A stretch of DNA of 64,000 nucleotides from Massospora cicadina (GCA_022478985.1 JAKSZP010000150.1:106151-170150), one strand, 5' to 3'; counted from the stretch's first letter, positions 11,760-23,654 are shown. Program-made: numbers and translations. The notes: generated by a model not told the origin, from the letters alone.

Positions 11760-14700
11760 GTGGGGACCTTAGGAGGCTGGTGGGCCCGGGGGCCCATCCC
11801 CTCGCACCTAAGGTGTGATGGGGGAACCTTCACTCTAGGGATGCTGAATATTGCTGGACTCATGGCCTCCCCGTCCTGGGCTAGGAAACTGAGTTTTTTA
11901 CAAAACAATTTACCCATGGATATCCTGGCCATCCAGGAGTCCCACTGTCCATGAGGTTCCAAGGAAGCTTGGAAAATAATTCTCCTACCATCCCTATCCT
12001 TTTGGTCAAAGCACTGTGGGGTGCTAATTCGGAAAAATAATTTTTTCAAATTCACATCCTCAGAAACATTCCTAAATGGTCGAGTGCTCATTGTCACCTT
12101 CTCGTGGGCTGATGTTGCGCACACAATCATCAACATTTACACCCCAAACGGTGCACACGAGCATCAGGAATTTTTCTCGTCAGTCAAATTTCTCCTGCTA
12201 CCCCCCAATTCTTTCCTAGTTGGTGACATGAACTGTTGGCTAACCTCACCAACGGACTGGTGGCCGCCCTCACCCCACGCCCCACAGGGTCACGTAGAAC
12301 TACGCGTTCTAAAAGCCACCCTTGGGTTAATGGATGTGCTGCCACAACATGCCCCACTGCTCAAAAACATGACATGTCCCCACGTCCACAATGGCCAATT
12401 AAGGTCCATGACCCACATCGACCTTATTCTAATGCCGGCGAAATTCCAACCCCACATCTCCCACTTCAAAACAACGAAAATGGAATTCTCCAACCACCGA
12501 CTGGTCTCAATAACATACCACTTACCCGTCACAGTTGCAAAGGCCCCACATTGGTGCAAAATCTGCCCCCTGAGCTCGCGTCGCCAGGATTTTCCACATG
12601 GGTGGAAGAGGCAACTTTGGCGAAATTGTTTGTTGCACCGTTTTGTGTGGACCCCATTTCCACATGGGCAACTTTCAAAGAGGACACCATCTGCCACTAT
12701 CGCCATCTCTCCTCCAGACGCTCACAAGCCACATTGGTGGTTATATTGTGCACGCCGGTGGAATTGGCCCACTTGGTTTCCAACATTCCAGCCACAGGAT
12801 ACAGCCCTGCATGGGGCCAGAAGTGGGCGGAGGCAGCGGAACACCTCAACGCACTTGAATGGCAACACAAACATCGGGTTTGTGTCCAATACAGGGCCAC
12901 ACGCATCACTAAAGGCGACAAGTGCACCGCATACTTCTTTAAAAAAAATTTTGCACCATGCCAGAGCGTGGCCTGCACTCAGGTGTGAAGATCAGATAAT
13001 TCCATTGTGGACACACCGGCCAAAGTGGCAATCGAAACGCAAAGATATTACTCTGAGTTATACCAAGCTGAACCAATTCAGCTGGCCAAAATGGCAGAAT
13101 TTCTCGACCAAGCTCATATCTGCACCATTTTCCAATACCCAGAAATAATGAATTTAATTACTTTAAACGAATTATGGACAGCCATTTGTGGTGCGCCAAA
13201 CCAAAAATGCCCAGGCCCAGATGGCATTCCATATGAGTTCTACAAAAAATATTTCAAATATATATCCCCATTGCTGCTAGCCTCACTCAACCAAAGCCTG
13301 TTGGAAACGCGCCTCCTACCAGGAGGACATGAGGCCTTTATGGTCACACTCTTCAAGAAAGGGGATAAGCTTGACTTAGCCAACTGGCGCCCCATTTCTC
13401 TAACAAACACAGACACCAAAATTTTAACAAAAATCATGGCTAACCGTTTAGGGACTGTAGCATCTGCCACCATCTCCCCAGAACAATTTGGTTTCATCCC
13501 CAGAAGGTCGATTTGGGATAACGTGCACTCTGTGGCTAATGTGTGTCAGTCCACAGCCTCTGGGGCACTGGTATTCTTGGAACAACAAAAGGCCTACAAT
13601 AGAGTAAACTGGGAAAACCTAAGGGCCTGCCTCCATCAATTCTGCCTACCCCCCGCTTCATAAACTGGGTGATGCTGCTCACGGAATCTGCGACAATGGC
13701 AGTGCGTGGCCCAGGCTTCCTAATGGAAGTAGTCCTATCTCAAAGGGGCCTGCGACAAGGGGACCCCCTCAGCCCACTCTTATACAAATTCAGCCTTGAC
13801 CCACTACTGCGAAATGTGAATGCCCACCTCACTGGAGTCCATGTGCCAGGCCAAACCCCAGTCAAGATGATGGCATTTGCAGATGATTGCATGGTGGGGG
13901 TGTCTAATAACAAAGATGCACGCGCGCTTGAAGCCCTCATCCAGGAATATTCCCGGGTAAGCAACGTGGCACTGAACGCCTCCAAAACCGAAATCATCCT
14001 CCTTGGTCAGTTTCAGAACTGCTGGGCCCCAGCAAGTAGTTCCCAACCCAGACCATCTGCTCGCCCACGTCCACGCCTTACTAACTCAACACACACTGCT
14101 CCACTGGTGCTCCCCTTCGTGCCACGTCCTACCATAGGACCGGTGCACCATCTGGGCGTGTGGATGGAGGCAGGCGGATATGCGTCAGCAGTAATGGAGT
14201 GCCATATATTGGACAACGTGACGAAGCGAATCGCCTCTCTCAGAGCCCACCCTACTACCCTCACTGGCAGGGTTGTTCTTGCCAACTCTATGCTCCTATC
14301 CAAAGTCTGGTTCAGAGCCCACGCCATCCCCTTCACCCCAAGCTTCTTCAAATCCCTGTATGCTTTGCTGCAAGGATGGCTTTGGTCAGGCCGCCCTCCA
14401 CCAGTATGGCTAGAGGTCATGTTTGGCCCTCATCATCAAGGTGGCATGGGCCTGCTTGACTTCAAAGCCCATGCTGCCAAGATCCTGGGCACCTGGATCG
14501 CGGCCGTCACCGCTCCTACACTCCCATCCCAACACTGGTCCCGCGCGGCCCACTCCAACTTCTCCTGAGCCTTGGGCCTCAACAATCCATCAAACCCCCA
14601 CTCCCTGATGAAATACCTCGCATCACACACATCGGCCACAGGTCCTCACGGGACTAAAGCCCACTACAAACGAATCCTACTCTTCATGCGAAGCGCAGAG

Positions 14701-15522
14701 TGGAGAATTCGTATTAGTGGACATACAACCCGAAGAGGCCGCTCCTCTCCTCAGTTCACACAAGAGGTACAGGGGCTACCCATCCATGATGGCGTGATCC
14801 CCATTCGACCTCAATTCCTATCCAGGGTGGACTACCTGGACATGATGGACATCCCTTATTCCACTGAGACCCAAAAGACTATCTGGAAATACGCACACCA
14901 TCCTCTGTTGCAGCCTCAAGTCCGCTCCCATGTGTGGCGCTGCCTGAGGCGGGTGTATCGTACAGCTGAGCGCTCTAACACTTTACACTCATCCTGTGTC
15001 ATGTGTGGCTAGTATGGAACGCTGTTCCACCACCTGTTGAAGTGCCCTACCTCTAAAGTGATATGGCGCGAAGTCCAACGTCTGCTAGGCCAGGATCAAA
15101 CGCATTCCTTCAGTCTGTCAAGAGATATGTTTGCTTCATCAATGGCCTCCCCCTTCCACCCTCCCTCCGTGCTCTGGTGGTTGCAATCGCCATGTGGACT
15201 ATCCACACGATTGTCTTGGATGCCATCGCTGGCTCCATCCCCACCCTCCCAGAAGCTGTCCACAGATTCCAGTCTCATTTGGTGGACCACTTTCAAGCGT
15301 GGATGTTTGGATATCTCCCACCGCGTTGCTGACAGCTGGTCTCCTCCTGGTTCCCAGTCTGGTTCATCAAATCAGACCCCTTCCTCCACACGTGCTCAAT
15401 AGTGGCTACGGCCCCTTCACACGTTCCCTCCCCCTCCCCATAAGTGGCGTTCCCGCTGGCAACAAGAGATAGCATCGCTTCTCTGGGGTGCCTCCCCTGG
15501 TACTAAGTTTATCTTTCCTGAG
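11760..15522 (+). pseudogene. LINE-A copy 2 ORF2: endonuclease, RT, C-terminal zinc motif
   Basis: The first Met near 11760 precedes LNIAGL and IQESHC, the N-terminal endonuclease block, so I place the start there. An in-frame TGA follows IQESHC at about 11952. Endonuclease blocks: IYTPNGA, GDMNCW, SMTHIDLIL, and FSNHRLV, where the usual SDH aspartate is Asn. RT: CPGPDGIPYEFY, LANWRPISLTNTDTK, GFIPRRSIWDNV, GLRQGDPLSPLLY and MAFADDC at 13873-13890. Then SHVWRCLRRVYRTAERS and a CX2C motif, where a stop (TGG to TAG) falls right after CVMCG near 15010. Frameshifts lie near 12540, 13000, 13660 and 14570. No RNase H follows. Confidence 0.92.
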
Positions 15523-15592
15523 TCATATTCGGAAGTGTCCGTCCCATGGTCGGCCTTCCCCACAATAAATTTAAAATATAAAACTCAACTGG

Positions 15593-16659
15593 ATTATGCC
15601 CATAGTAGACTCTAACTGCATGATTAAGAATGGACCTAGGGAGTGCACGTTGTGAGCAAGTTTCCGTCCAATTCTTCCTCACTTCAGCCACAAAAGCAGA
15701 TTAATGAGGGTCAATGATGGATGATTCAGGCACTGGCTTTTTCTGCCATGCACATGAGGCATCCTTCACTTGCTTATTTTTGTTTACATTTACATTTAAA
15801 TTTAAACTTAACTTAATAGATTCCACATGGGGGAACCCCATTTGAGTGTGCTGGCATTCCTCTGGTTTTGTGCGTTGGGCCCTGCTGGGCTTTCTCTGTT
15901 GGTACTCGAATTTTGGCAGGTTGGTTATGCTTACTTGGTTTGGGATTATTCCCTGAAAATTTATTAGTTGATTCTGGATCATCATCAAACCAGTCGGTTA
16001 CTTCAGCCTTCACTCAACCATCATCAGTTACTGGTAGGGCTTTTTCAGTTGGTTGATTGGATATTTGGATAGTTTTCATTTTCATTTTAAGTTTGTTTTT
16101 AATTTTGATAAAAGTACATCTAACTGATTCGCCACTTTCTGTTGATTCAGTTGAGGCGCGTTGATTGCCTTCAAAACTATTATAATGACGACCAACTGAT
16201 TTACCAGTTACTGTAGATTCAGTTTGTCCGCTTTGACAAATTCTGAAGTATAAAAATGATGGCCAACTGACTCAACAATTGCTAACAATTTAATCTGGGC
16301 TCCCAGGCTGAAATCAAAGGGGAGGCGGTTGAAAAACCCACCCAACCCCCTGCAAGGTATTGGGAGCTGCAATACTCCATGCTACCACGGTTAAATCATT
16401 AGATGCGCCTCTAGGGTGAGGCGCACTAATTGGTTGACCCTCAGTCAACACAGAGTTGACTGGGGTAGGCTGTAAAGTGATGGTATCATTTTTGATCCCA
16501 TCATGATTTAAATAAAATTTGATCTGCTTCTGCAGCTGCAGTTTGGGAGTGAGTCATATGGGCTGACGCACAAGTCATCAACCTAAGGTTTTGTGATTTT
16601 TGATTGATTTTAGTGACATTCGATGCATTAGAGGAGCGTTCAGTGGACTTTACCACCAT
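15593..16659 (-). pseudogene. LINE-B copy 1 ORF1, N-terminal part
   Basis: On the minus strand an ATG at 16659 opens MVVKSTERSSNASN, 83 bases after the element's 5' end. Open pieces continue to 15593, including a 95-residue stretch rich in Gln, Lys and Asn. The reading then jumps to 10282 across the LINE-A insertion. It is the likely LINE-B ORF1 N-terminus, by position and short leader. No known fold is visible and several stops are present. Confidence 0.62.
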
Positions 16660-16757
16660 TATTCATTAGATTTAATAAGCTAAATTTCTGGTGATTGTAA
16701 AATTTAAAAAATTGAAATTTAGCGGTGAAAAAAAGTTTTTTGGGGAAGAAGTCCCTA

Positions 16758-16961
16758 ACTGTCAACATATTCATTATTTCGTGGATCATTCCAAGTTTAC
16801 CATTGCACCAAACAACTGTGTTTATTTATTCAGCTACAGATAATAGTTTGCATACTATTATTGACCTTATATATTACTATCAGACAACGAAAATTGTGCA
16901 CTTAAACGAACCTGTGCAGTTAACTTCTGGGAATTAGTACTAACAAGGCTATATTAAAACA
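16758..16961 (+). repeat. LTR-1 5' LTR, right part
   Basis: Continues the LTR after the LINE-B insertion and matches about 29703-29913. Shared blocks include CTGTGCAGTTAACTTCTG and TTTATTCAGCTACAGAT. It ends near AAAACA, just before the primer-binding-like site. Confidence 0.87.
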
Positions 16962-16962
16962 G

Positions 16963-16981
16963 TTGGTGATCACTACAGGGG
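16963..16981 (+). promoter_or_regulatory. LTR-1 primer-binding-like site
   Basis: TTGGTGATCACTACAGGGG begins one base or so after the LTR end. LTR-2 carries TGGTGCTCACTACAGGG in the same place, so the motif is conserved between two elements. A TGG start is expected for pairing with a tRNA 3' CCA. I cannot name the tRNA. Confidence 0.7.
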
Positions 16982-17379
16982 TAGTTTAGTAAGTTATGCC
17001 AATGTATTATGTCATATAAGGACGAATTAAGAAAGCTAAAGACAGAATTTGACAACCATCAATAAGAACGCCTTTTATTCAGCCGATCATAGAGTTTATG
17101 CTGCTCTAGAAGAGAGTCATTAAGATCAAGGAAGGAGTAGAAGAAGTTTCAAACTTTGGTAATTAGCTACTTGGAAAAATAACGTCCCTGAGAAGGAAAG
17201 AAAGAGAGATGATCAAAGAACTTTTATTCCTGATAATGGAAAGCAAAGTGGATTGCATTTGATTGCGCTCACTCAGCTTGTTCATGGAACGTCTAGTGAA
17301 ACAAAATGAAAATTCTAAAACCATAAATGTAAATGATAACCCTATGCAGTAAATGACACCATTGAAAATACTCCAAGAA

Positions 17380-18290
17380 CTCCAGTTGGGTTGTTGTCAA
17401 TCCTAAAAATATGCTGACTGCGCTTGCTACCATTTTGGAGATGACCCCCAAGACTACTCCTCATTGTCAGTCAAGTTGCGGCGCCACAAGTGGCAGCTAG
17501 AGAAAATTTAGAGGAACTTAAAGCCGTGCCAGAACTACACACTTTTCATTGGGATAAAGCTCCTGAGTTTTTATGCCTGTTTGAAATGACTATGTTTGGG
17601 TGTATCAATAGACTGAAAGCTTTGACAGGCATGAGCTGCTTGGATACTGGATGCCAAAACTTGGTGTTTCCTCATATTGAGGGATACAGCTGGTTCTATT
17701 TTGAGGCCAAAGCTGCAATAATGAAGGAGTTCAAAAGACCCTTACAGATGTCAAAATGCAAGCAAGAATTTATGGAGATCCAATCACATGAAATACAAAA
17801 CCTTAGCTAATTTAGCTGACTGATTCTATAAGAATCACAGATTTTGGTTGGAATGAAAGTATGACTGATTTTTAATGCAAGGATAATGTTATAAAAGACT
17901 CTTTGGCCATACACAATTTGCATCAAATGATGTCTTCCACGCTGGTCACCAAAATAAACACCTTGCAGGTGGATCACTTGAAGATGTTAGGCGCCACGTT
18001 CAAGGCCCCTAATCAAAGCTACAAGTCTAGCCCGGTCAGAAATTTGAATACCATCTAATTTGCCAATACTGCTAAGGAATCGCCCAATTGAGAAGTGCTA
18101 GGAAATGAGCCCAAGGGATTCAAACAGACAGACAAGAGCAATATATGCTGTCACCAGTGTGGGGTAAGGGCCACTTCGCTGCCCAGTGCTTCAGCAAGAA
18201 GCCTAGGGAGCGACTTAATGTGATGCAGGATAAGGAAGTCAAACCCACACAAGAGTCAGGAAGAGGGTCCATGGACTAGATATGAAATAA
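17380..18290 (+). pseudogene. LTR-1 gag remnant with broken zinc knuckle
   Basis: Gag would form the particle shell. A 106-residue open stretch starts near 17490 (MAARENLEELKAVPEL) and shows the helical, aromatic-rich character of a capsid, with weak resemblance to Ty3-type gag. Near 18147-18195 there is a zinc knuckle CHQCG followed, after a one-base shift, by KGHFAAQC, giving CX2CX4HX4C. Stops lie between. The position upstream of the protease supports the call. Confidence 0.72.
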
Positions 18291-18599
18291 TCTAGAGCTG
18301 CAGTTAAACCTGTTCCTCCCAATATCATGAACAAAGAAAATGACATAGCAATCCTTTTGTTGATGACAATGCAGCAGACCAGCTTTATCAGTGCTTAACC
18401 TAGATGTAAATGATGTAATTAAAGCTGGTGTAAAGGGTTTGACCACAAAATTATTAAGGAGGTCGCTCTCCCATATGCACAATAACTAGCAGAAAAATCC
18501 AATTTGCTGAGAATATGGATGAATTGGCTGGGTCAAATTAAGAACAAACCTGTCAATTTCCTTAAGCACAATCAGGGAATTTTTCCCTGATTTTTCAGC

Positions 18600-19050
18600 G
18601 CAGATAATTCACACCCTGAATTCGTTAAATAACGCCGCTATACACTCAGGAAACACTATCCTACATTACTTCAAGTGTACACACAATGATATAATGGTTA
18701 ATCAAGCATGAGTGTGAGCAATTATTGACAGCGGGGCGCCAATCAATATTATCTTGACCAAGTTAGGGGAAAATAAAAATCTCGCCCAATTTGGAACACA
18801 AGAAGGAATATGGGACCTCCAGGTCTGATATTACCATCTCCTTTGAAGCGTATAGCATATTGCTACTCAGATCTGTATCCTTGTTGGTATCCGCCCCAGC
18901 TATTGTTTTGGCCAATCAAAACTACAATATTCTAATTGGGACCTAATTTTTTAAGGATTTACAGAATTAAATGCAACATTAAAGAAAATACGTTGACCAT
19001 AATGGGTCATACGCTTCCTCTGGTCTATCAGAGGAACAAGGAAACTCCTC
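18600..19050 (+). pseudogene. LTR-1 aspartic protease remnant
   Basis: The active-site motif IIDSGAPINII is intact, with the Asp codon at 18727-18729. Downstream, around 18920, a reading fragment ILIG is the usual second block of retroviral-type proteases. The protease would cut the polyprotein. The reading frame is broken on both sides. It is followed directly by the dUTPase-like domain. Confidence 0.82.
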
Positions 19051-19092
19051 TTGCCAGAAGGAACACTTTATTGATTTATTGTAACGCTAGCA

Positions 19093-19440
19093 TTGTCCCA
19101 ATCCGCTACTGATTGCTTGGACGAAAGTGAAGATAAATGCCAAAGGAAATCCTATAAAATTGAGGAATTGCGTTACAAAAAAATTTCTTTAAACACCATA
19201 CCGCCAGAATCTCAGATTATAGTCAATACAGTATTGACTTTGGAAATACTTGAGCAATTGTATGGAGAGGTTGGTAGTCAACGGAAGAAGTCTAGAGAGG
19301 AGATATGGGTGGCGCCTAATGTAGTTATGCTGGGCTATGGAGAAATCTGTTTTCTCCTAGTGAATCTGAGTGGAAAACTGATATAAAAAAATCAGATTGT
19401 CACATCTGTCCATCTTATCCCGCGGCAGAATTGAGAAAAT
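19093..19440 (+). pseudogene. LTR-1 dUTPase-like domain between protease and RT
   Basis: A 97-residue open stretch and the codons after its stop align end to end with the corresponding part of LTR-2. The pattern is IPPESQIIVNT, then LYGEV, then VVMLGYGEI, then FLLVN, then (after the stop) KNQIVTSVHLIP. These correspond to the beta strands of trimeric dUTPases: PxG..., GxY..I.PRSG, GVIDxxYxGE, V.L.N and GDRIAQL. The catalytic Asp of motif 3 is Met here, while the Tyr of that motif is retained. The PRSG block is not recognisable. I infer a dUTPase-like fold without dUTPase activity. A structure prediction or profile search would decide. Confidence 0.66.
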
Positions 19441-19465
19441 TCCATGATTTGGGACCCTCAAAAAA

Positions 19466-20330
19466 ATGGGACTTCCATCAGGGGTTTCTGAGAATATTAA
19501 TTTGTTTGTTGATCAAGAGCAACTAATTGATCTGACGGAAAGACAGCAGGAGGAGGTGCTCAAACTATTTAAAAAGTATCAGGAAATCTTCACCCAGGAT
19601 GATCATGACTTGGGATGTGCAAAGAACGTGATCCATAAAGTTGACACTGGGGAAATTTTGCCAATATGGATGAGACTAATACAATGGTCAAAAGCAGCCG
19701 AGGCAGTAGTGGAAGAGTAAATCAGAAAACTAGTGGAGCATGGGTTCATAGTTCCGTCGTTAAGCCATGTTTGAGCCCTATCTTGATAGTGAAGAAGAAT
19801 GATGGCTCTAATAAGGTGGTGATCACTATAGGAGATTAAGTACCAGAACAAAGAAGGATTTATATCCTTTACCACAAATTGATGATGCATCAGACTTCAG
19901 GGGGAAGAAAAATATTTCACCGCAATAATATAATCTTGAGATATTGGAAAATTTATTTTCCAGATGAAGACCAAGAGAATGTGCGATCATAACTGCGCAG
20001 GGGCTGTACCAACCAACTTGGATGCCCCAAGGCCTTTAAATGAGCCTGCAACGTTCCAAAGAGCCATGGACGCTATAACGAACGACCTGAAGTTGTCCTG
20101 CGTCCTAATGTAATTGTATAATATAAATTTGTTCAATAGAGTCTTCTATGACCATTCACTCCATTTGGAAGATGTTTTCAGGAGACTATATGAAGAAAAT
20201 CTGAAGGTCAGTCTGAGGAGTTGCCACTTCTTCAAAAAGAGTTGGGATACCTGAAGTTTGTCATTAACTCCAGCGGGCTGCAGCCAAAACACAGAAGATC
20301 GAGGCCATAGAGCAGATGGCTATCCTGAGT
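19466..20330 (+). pseudogene. LTR-1 reverse transcriptase remnant
   Basis: An 84-residue open stretch contains LTERQQEEVLKLFKKYQEIF and HKVDTGEILPIWMR, the typical N-terminal approach to a Ty3/Gypsy RT. Beyond 19.74 kb the reading is broken. Recognisable pieces are LSPILIVKKNDGS near 19790, a PATFQRAMDA block near 20050 and QVFLGMV near 20350. The YLDD catalytic block cannot be read intact near 20.11 kb. Similar to LTR-2 RT but more decayed. Confidence 0.75.
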
Positions 20331-20439
20331 AGTGTCATCAATATCCAAGTGTTCCTTGGAATGGTTGAAACTATTGAAGATTTATGTGGGATTTTGCAAA
20401 AATCGCTGATCCCCTTTTCATTTGATGAAAGATCCAAAG

Positions 20440-20940
20440 AAAGGATTCATATGGAATGAAAAGGCTCAAGATTCATTTGATGAGTTATGCTGGTACCTTA
20501 TAGACCCTCAGTTTTGTAGATATCCAAATCTCAATTGAGAGATTATATTAGAAATTGATGCTTCATTTATAGTGATCAGAGCCAACCTGATTCAAGTGGA
20601 TAAACTTGGGGAAAAGCATCTGGTAGCTTATGTGAGCTAGACATTATCAGCAGCAGAACAGAACTATGCCGTTACTGAGTGTGAATGCCTCGCATTGATT
20701 TACGCCTGTAATCAGCTTAGGGTGTATATCCATGGTAGCACTTTAAAGTGGTGATGGACCACTCTACCCTGCGCTAGCTGCATAATCTAAAGGAGATGGA
20801 AAGATGTCTGGCTCAATGAGCACTGAAACTTTAAGCTTACGACTTTGAAATCATCTACTGAGCAGGTGCTGCACATCAAAATGTGGACGGTTTATTAAAG
20901 CTACCAATGGTTCAAGTGGTACACCATTAGGATGATGAGC
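20440..20940 (+). pseudogene. LTR-1 RNase H remnant
   Basis: Broken reading pieces match the order of Ty3/Gypsy RNase H: the LEIDASF region near 20550, a tail like LQAYDFEIIY near 20840, and QNVDGLLKLP near 20880, which corresponds to the usual NxxADALSR end. It would degrade RNA in the RNA-DNA hybrid. Many stops. Confidence 0.6.
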
Positions 20941-21056
20941 CATGTCAGCGGATGGGCGATGGAGAGATCAGTAACAAGCCCCTGAGAAATCCAAGGTGTG
21001 CTTAAAAAAGTGATAGAAAACACCAATACTCATAATGGACAAGTATTTGAGATGAT

Positions 21057-21800
21057 TTGCAGGAAATGATTACTATTCTTAAAACTGTCAAAACATGCGG
21101 CAATAGTTCATTCTGCACACAAGGTTGTTGGTCATGGAGTTCTGAGGAAGACAACAGATCACATTCGCCAGATTACTTAGAGTCTATCAAATATGATATG
21201 GCCAATATTTGGCTTGCTGCGTGGTGTGCCAGTTGCATAAACCACACAAGAAGACCACCAGATATCAACTGGTCCGCTCAGGATTTGCCTGGAATACAGT
21301 CTCCATCTATTTAATGGGACCACTGAATATGAGCACTGGTGGAGTCAAATATATCATAGTTGTGATCAATCATCTGAAAGGATGGGTTGAGACAAGGCAC
21401 TATCAAAAGTAGATGATACAAATACCGCACAATTTATCCTGGAACAAGTGATTTATTGCCATGGATGCACGCAATTCTTGTTGAGCAACAACAGAACGAA
21501 TTCCAAGTCTCATGTGATCCTGAGGTTGAATTAAATAATGGGTGTCAGAGGAGTCATATCAGTCCCCTACTGGCCAGAAACAAACGGACTGGTAGAATGA
21601 GTAAATGGAATGCTGGTTTAATGCTGAGGAAGATGGTCACTGGAAAAACTTCTGCGTGGGGAACCTACCTCAGTTTGGTGACATTTTCATACATTATTAG
21701 TCACCACAAGGCAATGGGAAAAACACCGTTCAAATTGTTGTCCAGAATAAAAGCTGCACTAGCTGATTATATTCAGCAGTTGAACCAACATTGGTGATGA
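21057..21800 (+). pseudogene. LTR-1 integrase remnant
   Basis: Integrase inserts the cDNA. Near 21110 there is HKVVGHGVLRKTTDHIRQ and near 21225 WCASCINHTRR, which together give an HHCC zinc domain. The core follows: VSIYLMGPL near 21302, where the first catalytic Asp is Tyr, then LLSNNRTN near 21480 where the second Asp is Asn, and YWPETNGLVE near 21575, keeping the Glu region. A stop follows immediately. The catalytic triad is therefore lost. Confidence 0.78.
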
Positions 21801-23111
21801 GTGCAGAGTAGTACATATTCTGACTATTGAACATCCTGATCAAAATGCAATTGCAAACATTCAATATGACCTTGAGGAGAATGATCAAGGCCAAGATGTA
21901 GGACAATAAGAACTGACTGGCATTACACAAACACCATGCAGGGATAGGGTAGCCTATTGCGATATGCATGGTTATGTGAGAAGAAACAAATTAGATGCAC
22001 TATGGTCAGTTCCATTCGAGATTATTGTCAAGACAGTGACAAATGCATATTCCATTAGGAACCTCACTTTGGAAGAATAGTGAGCAGGGTCCATGTGAAG
22101 TACCTAAAGCAGTGGATCTTAATAAAAAATAATGATAGTGTTCCCAATAGACTGCTGAACCATTAAGATAATTATTTCCTGTAAATTTTTGGTCAATTAA
22201 TAGAAAATCTGAATTAAAATAAATGTTAAGTCAAAAAAGAATAAGACCTATGAACCATTAAAAATGGTAGGTCAAGTATACCTAGAAACCAGTTTGGGGG
22301 AATAATAAAAGAAAAGATGGACCGCTGAACCAAGTATAGGTCATGTCAATTAAAAAAAATAAGAAAAATAAAATGAATTGATAAAATATAAAAAAAGTAG
22401 AAAAAAAAACAAATCTAGCGTATATTTTATATTTTTTTATTTGTTATCCTCAACTTGGGGATAAACTGCCAACCTTGCCTCTTGAGGAGGAATTATGTAT
22501 GACAGTGGAGTGAACAAGCCATTAAAATCTTTTTGAGATTGATCACTAGTAAGTCTTAGCTCACCCAAAGCCAAGTTCGTTGAGAAGAAGCTGATCCACA
22601 AGAGAACGTGACCAAGGGGAAGTGAGATTGAAAGGTTGGTAGTTTTCAAATGTGATACTCCAGATTAGAAGGAAAATAGCAAAAAGGAAGACGCAGTCAG
22701 CAAATAACTCCATAATAATCCTGATATGGCACTGGAGCCAGAAGATTAGTCTTAAGTGCTTGTCATTGGGCTTCATTGAGGACGCTGGACATGTGGGCTG
22801 GCATGGAGCGAGTGATACTGGAAGGATGTTGTCAAATCATGCCTCTGATCAGAGCCATTAGAGAAAGATAGCGATGCAAAGCACCAGAGACAAGGTAGTC
22901 ATGCAACAAGTGAATGGCATCCTGAAGGTGATGGCTGTAAGCTTCTTGGAATTGATAACAGAACAAATGATTGAAGTTGGGGAGGGTGGAAGCTTTGTGG
23001 TCCAACTGCAAAGACTTGGCCTGAGAAACAAAAAGCGTAGGCTGCAATATATTAATATAAGATGCTTGAGAGGTTGGAGGTGTTCAGAGCCACACTAATG
23101 GCCTCAGTTAC
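21801..23111 (+). other. LTR-1 region downstream of integrase, largely unassigned
   Basis: Up to about 22.1 kb there are traces of the integrase C-terminus (FEIIVKTVTNAYSIRNL). After that the sequence is A-rich to 22.43 kb. From 22.44 to 23.05 kb three short overlapping open stretches exist on the minus strand, one with a hydrophobic run (FLFAIFLLIW). I recognise no family there. It may be part of the LTR-1 3' region or an older insertion. Confidence 0.4.
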
Positions 23112-23654
23112 TGTTGTGATTTCAATATGACTGGAAAATAATCATGAGACAGCTAGGGCGGATTTTAGGAATCCGCCAAAAATGATATCAGTTACAATTA
23201 TTTGAGTGCCTCAAGATGAGGCGATATTGGGATATAATGGTTATTATTGGATCGCCTCTATAGAAGGCGATAAGGCAATAAGGCAATGTTGACATTTGAT
23301 GAATTTGAAGTAAATTGCCTACAATTAGGGCGATAGAAGATTAGAAAATAACAAGCCAAATTTGAGGAGAATCTGCAGAATAGAATAGCCCAAGCTATGA
23401 GAGAAGTATCACCTGAAGCCGCTGTATATAAGCGATATGGGCGATTGAGAGAAGAAGGTCATTAATAGTAAAGAGAGAACGGGACAGCAAAAGATTGCTG
23501 TATTTATTAATAATATGATAAATGAGTCAATTGGGGCAATTCCTCCTATTTTTAAGTATATTTTCCAGTGTGTCTGAAGGACTGACGATCCCCACATCAT
23601 CTGTCTGTTGCTCAGTGGGTTCAACCTGTATGAACAATATGGTGGATCCTAACA
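23112..23654 (+). repeat. Isolated LTR related to the LTR-2 family
   Basis: 543 bp starting TGTTGTGATTTC and ending GGATCCTAACA, similar along its length to the 561-bp LTR of LTR-2. Shared blocks are ATATGACTGG, ACAGCTAGG, CTACAATTAGGGCGATAG, AAGCTATGAGAG and TTGCTCAGTGGGT. No partner LTR or family body adjoins it and I see no clear 5-bp duplication. It is probably a solo LTR left by recombination. It carries three short hairpins. Confidence 0.8.

Larger units (their letters stand above)
10299..15576 (+). mobile_element. LINE-A copy 2, full-length (5278 bp) non-LTR retrotransposon
   Basis: Both ends are set by a perfect 16-bp duplication. The element has a ~99-bp leader, ORF1 starting with ATG at 10398, ORF2 from about 11760, and a 3' end CACAATAAATTTAAAA. 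It inserted into ORF1 of LINE-B copy 1, so LINE-A was active after LINE-B here. It is closely similar to copy 1 over their shared 4 kb, with substitutions dominated by transitions. ORF1 has at least one frameshift and ORF2 several, so the copy is inactive. Confidence 0.95.
5491..16742 (-). mobile_element. LINE-B copy 1, full-length but broken, split by LINE-A copy 2
   Basis: Flanked by a perfect 15-bp duplication. Without the LINE-A insertion and its duplicated bases it is about 5.96 kb. Read on the minus strand it starts at 16742 with an ~83-bp leader, then ORF1 and ORF2, and ends at 5491 with a sequence shared with LINE-B copy 2 (GGTTGGGACCACCTAGTGCT, then an A run). The 5' leader and both ORFs are present, so this was a full-length insertion. 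It is distinct from LINE-A in sequence and 3' end. Confidence 0.92.
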
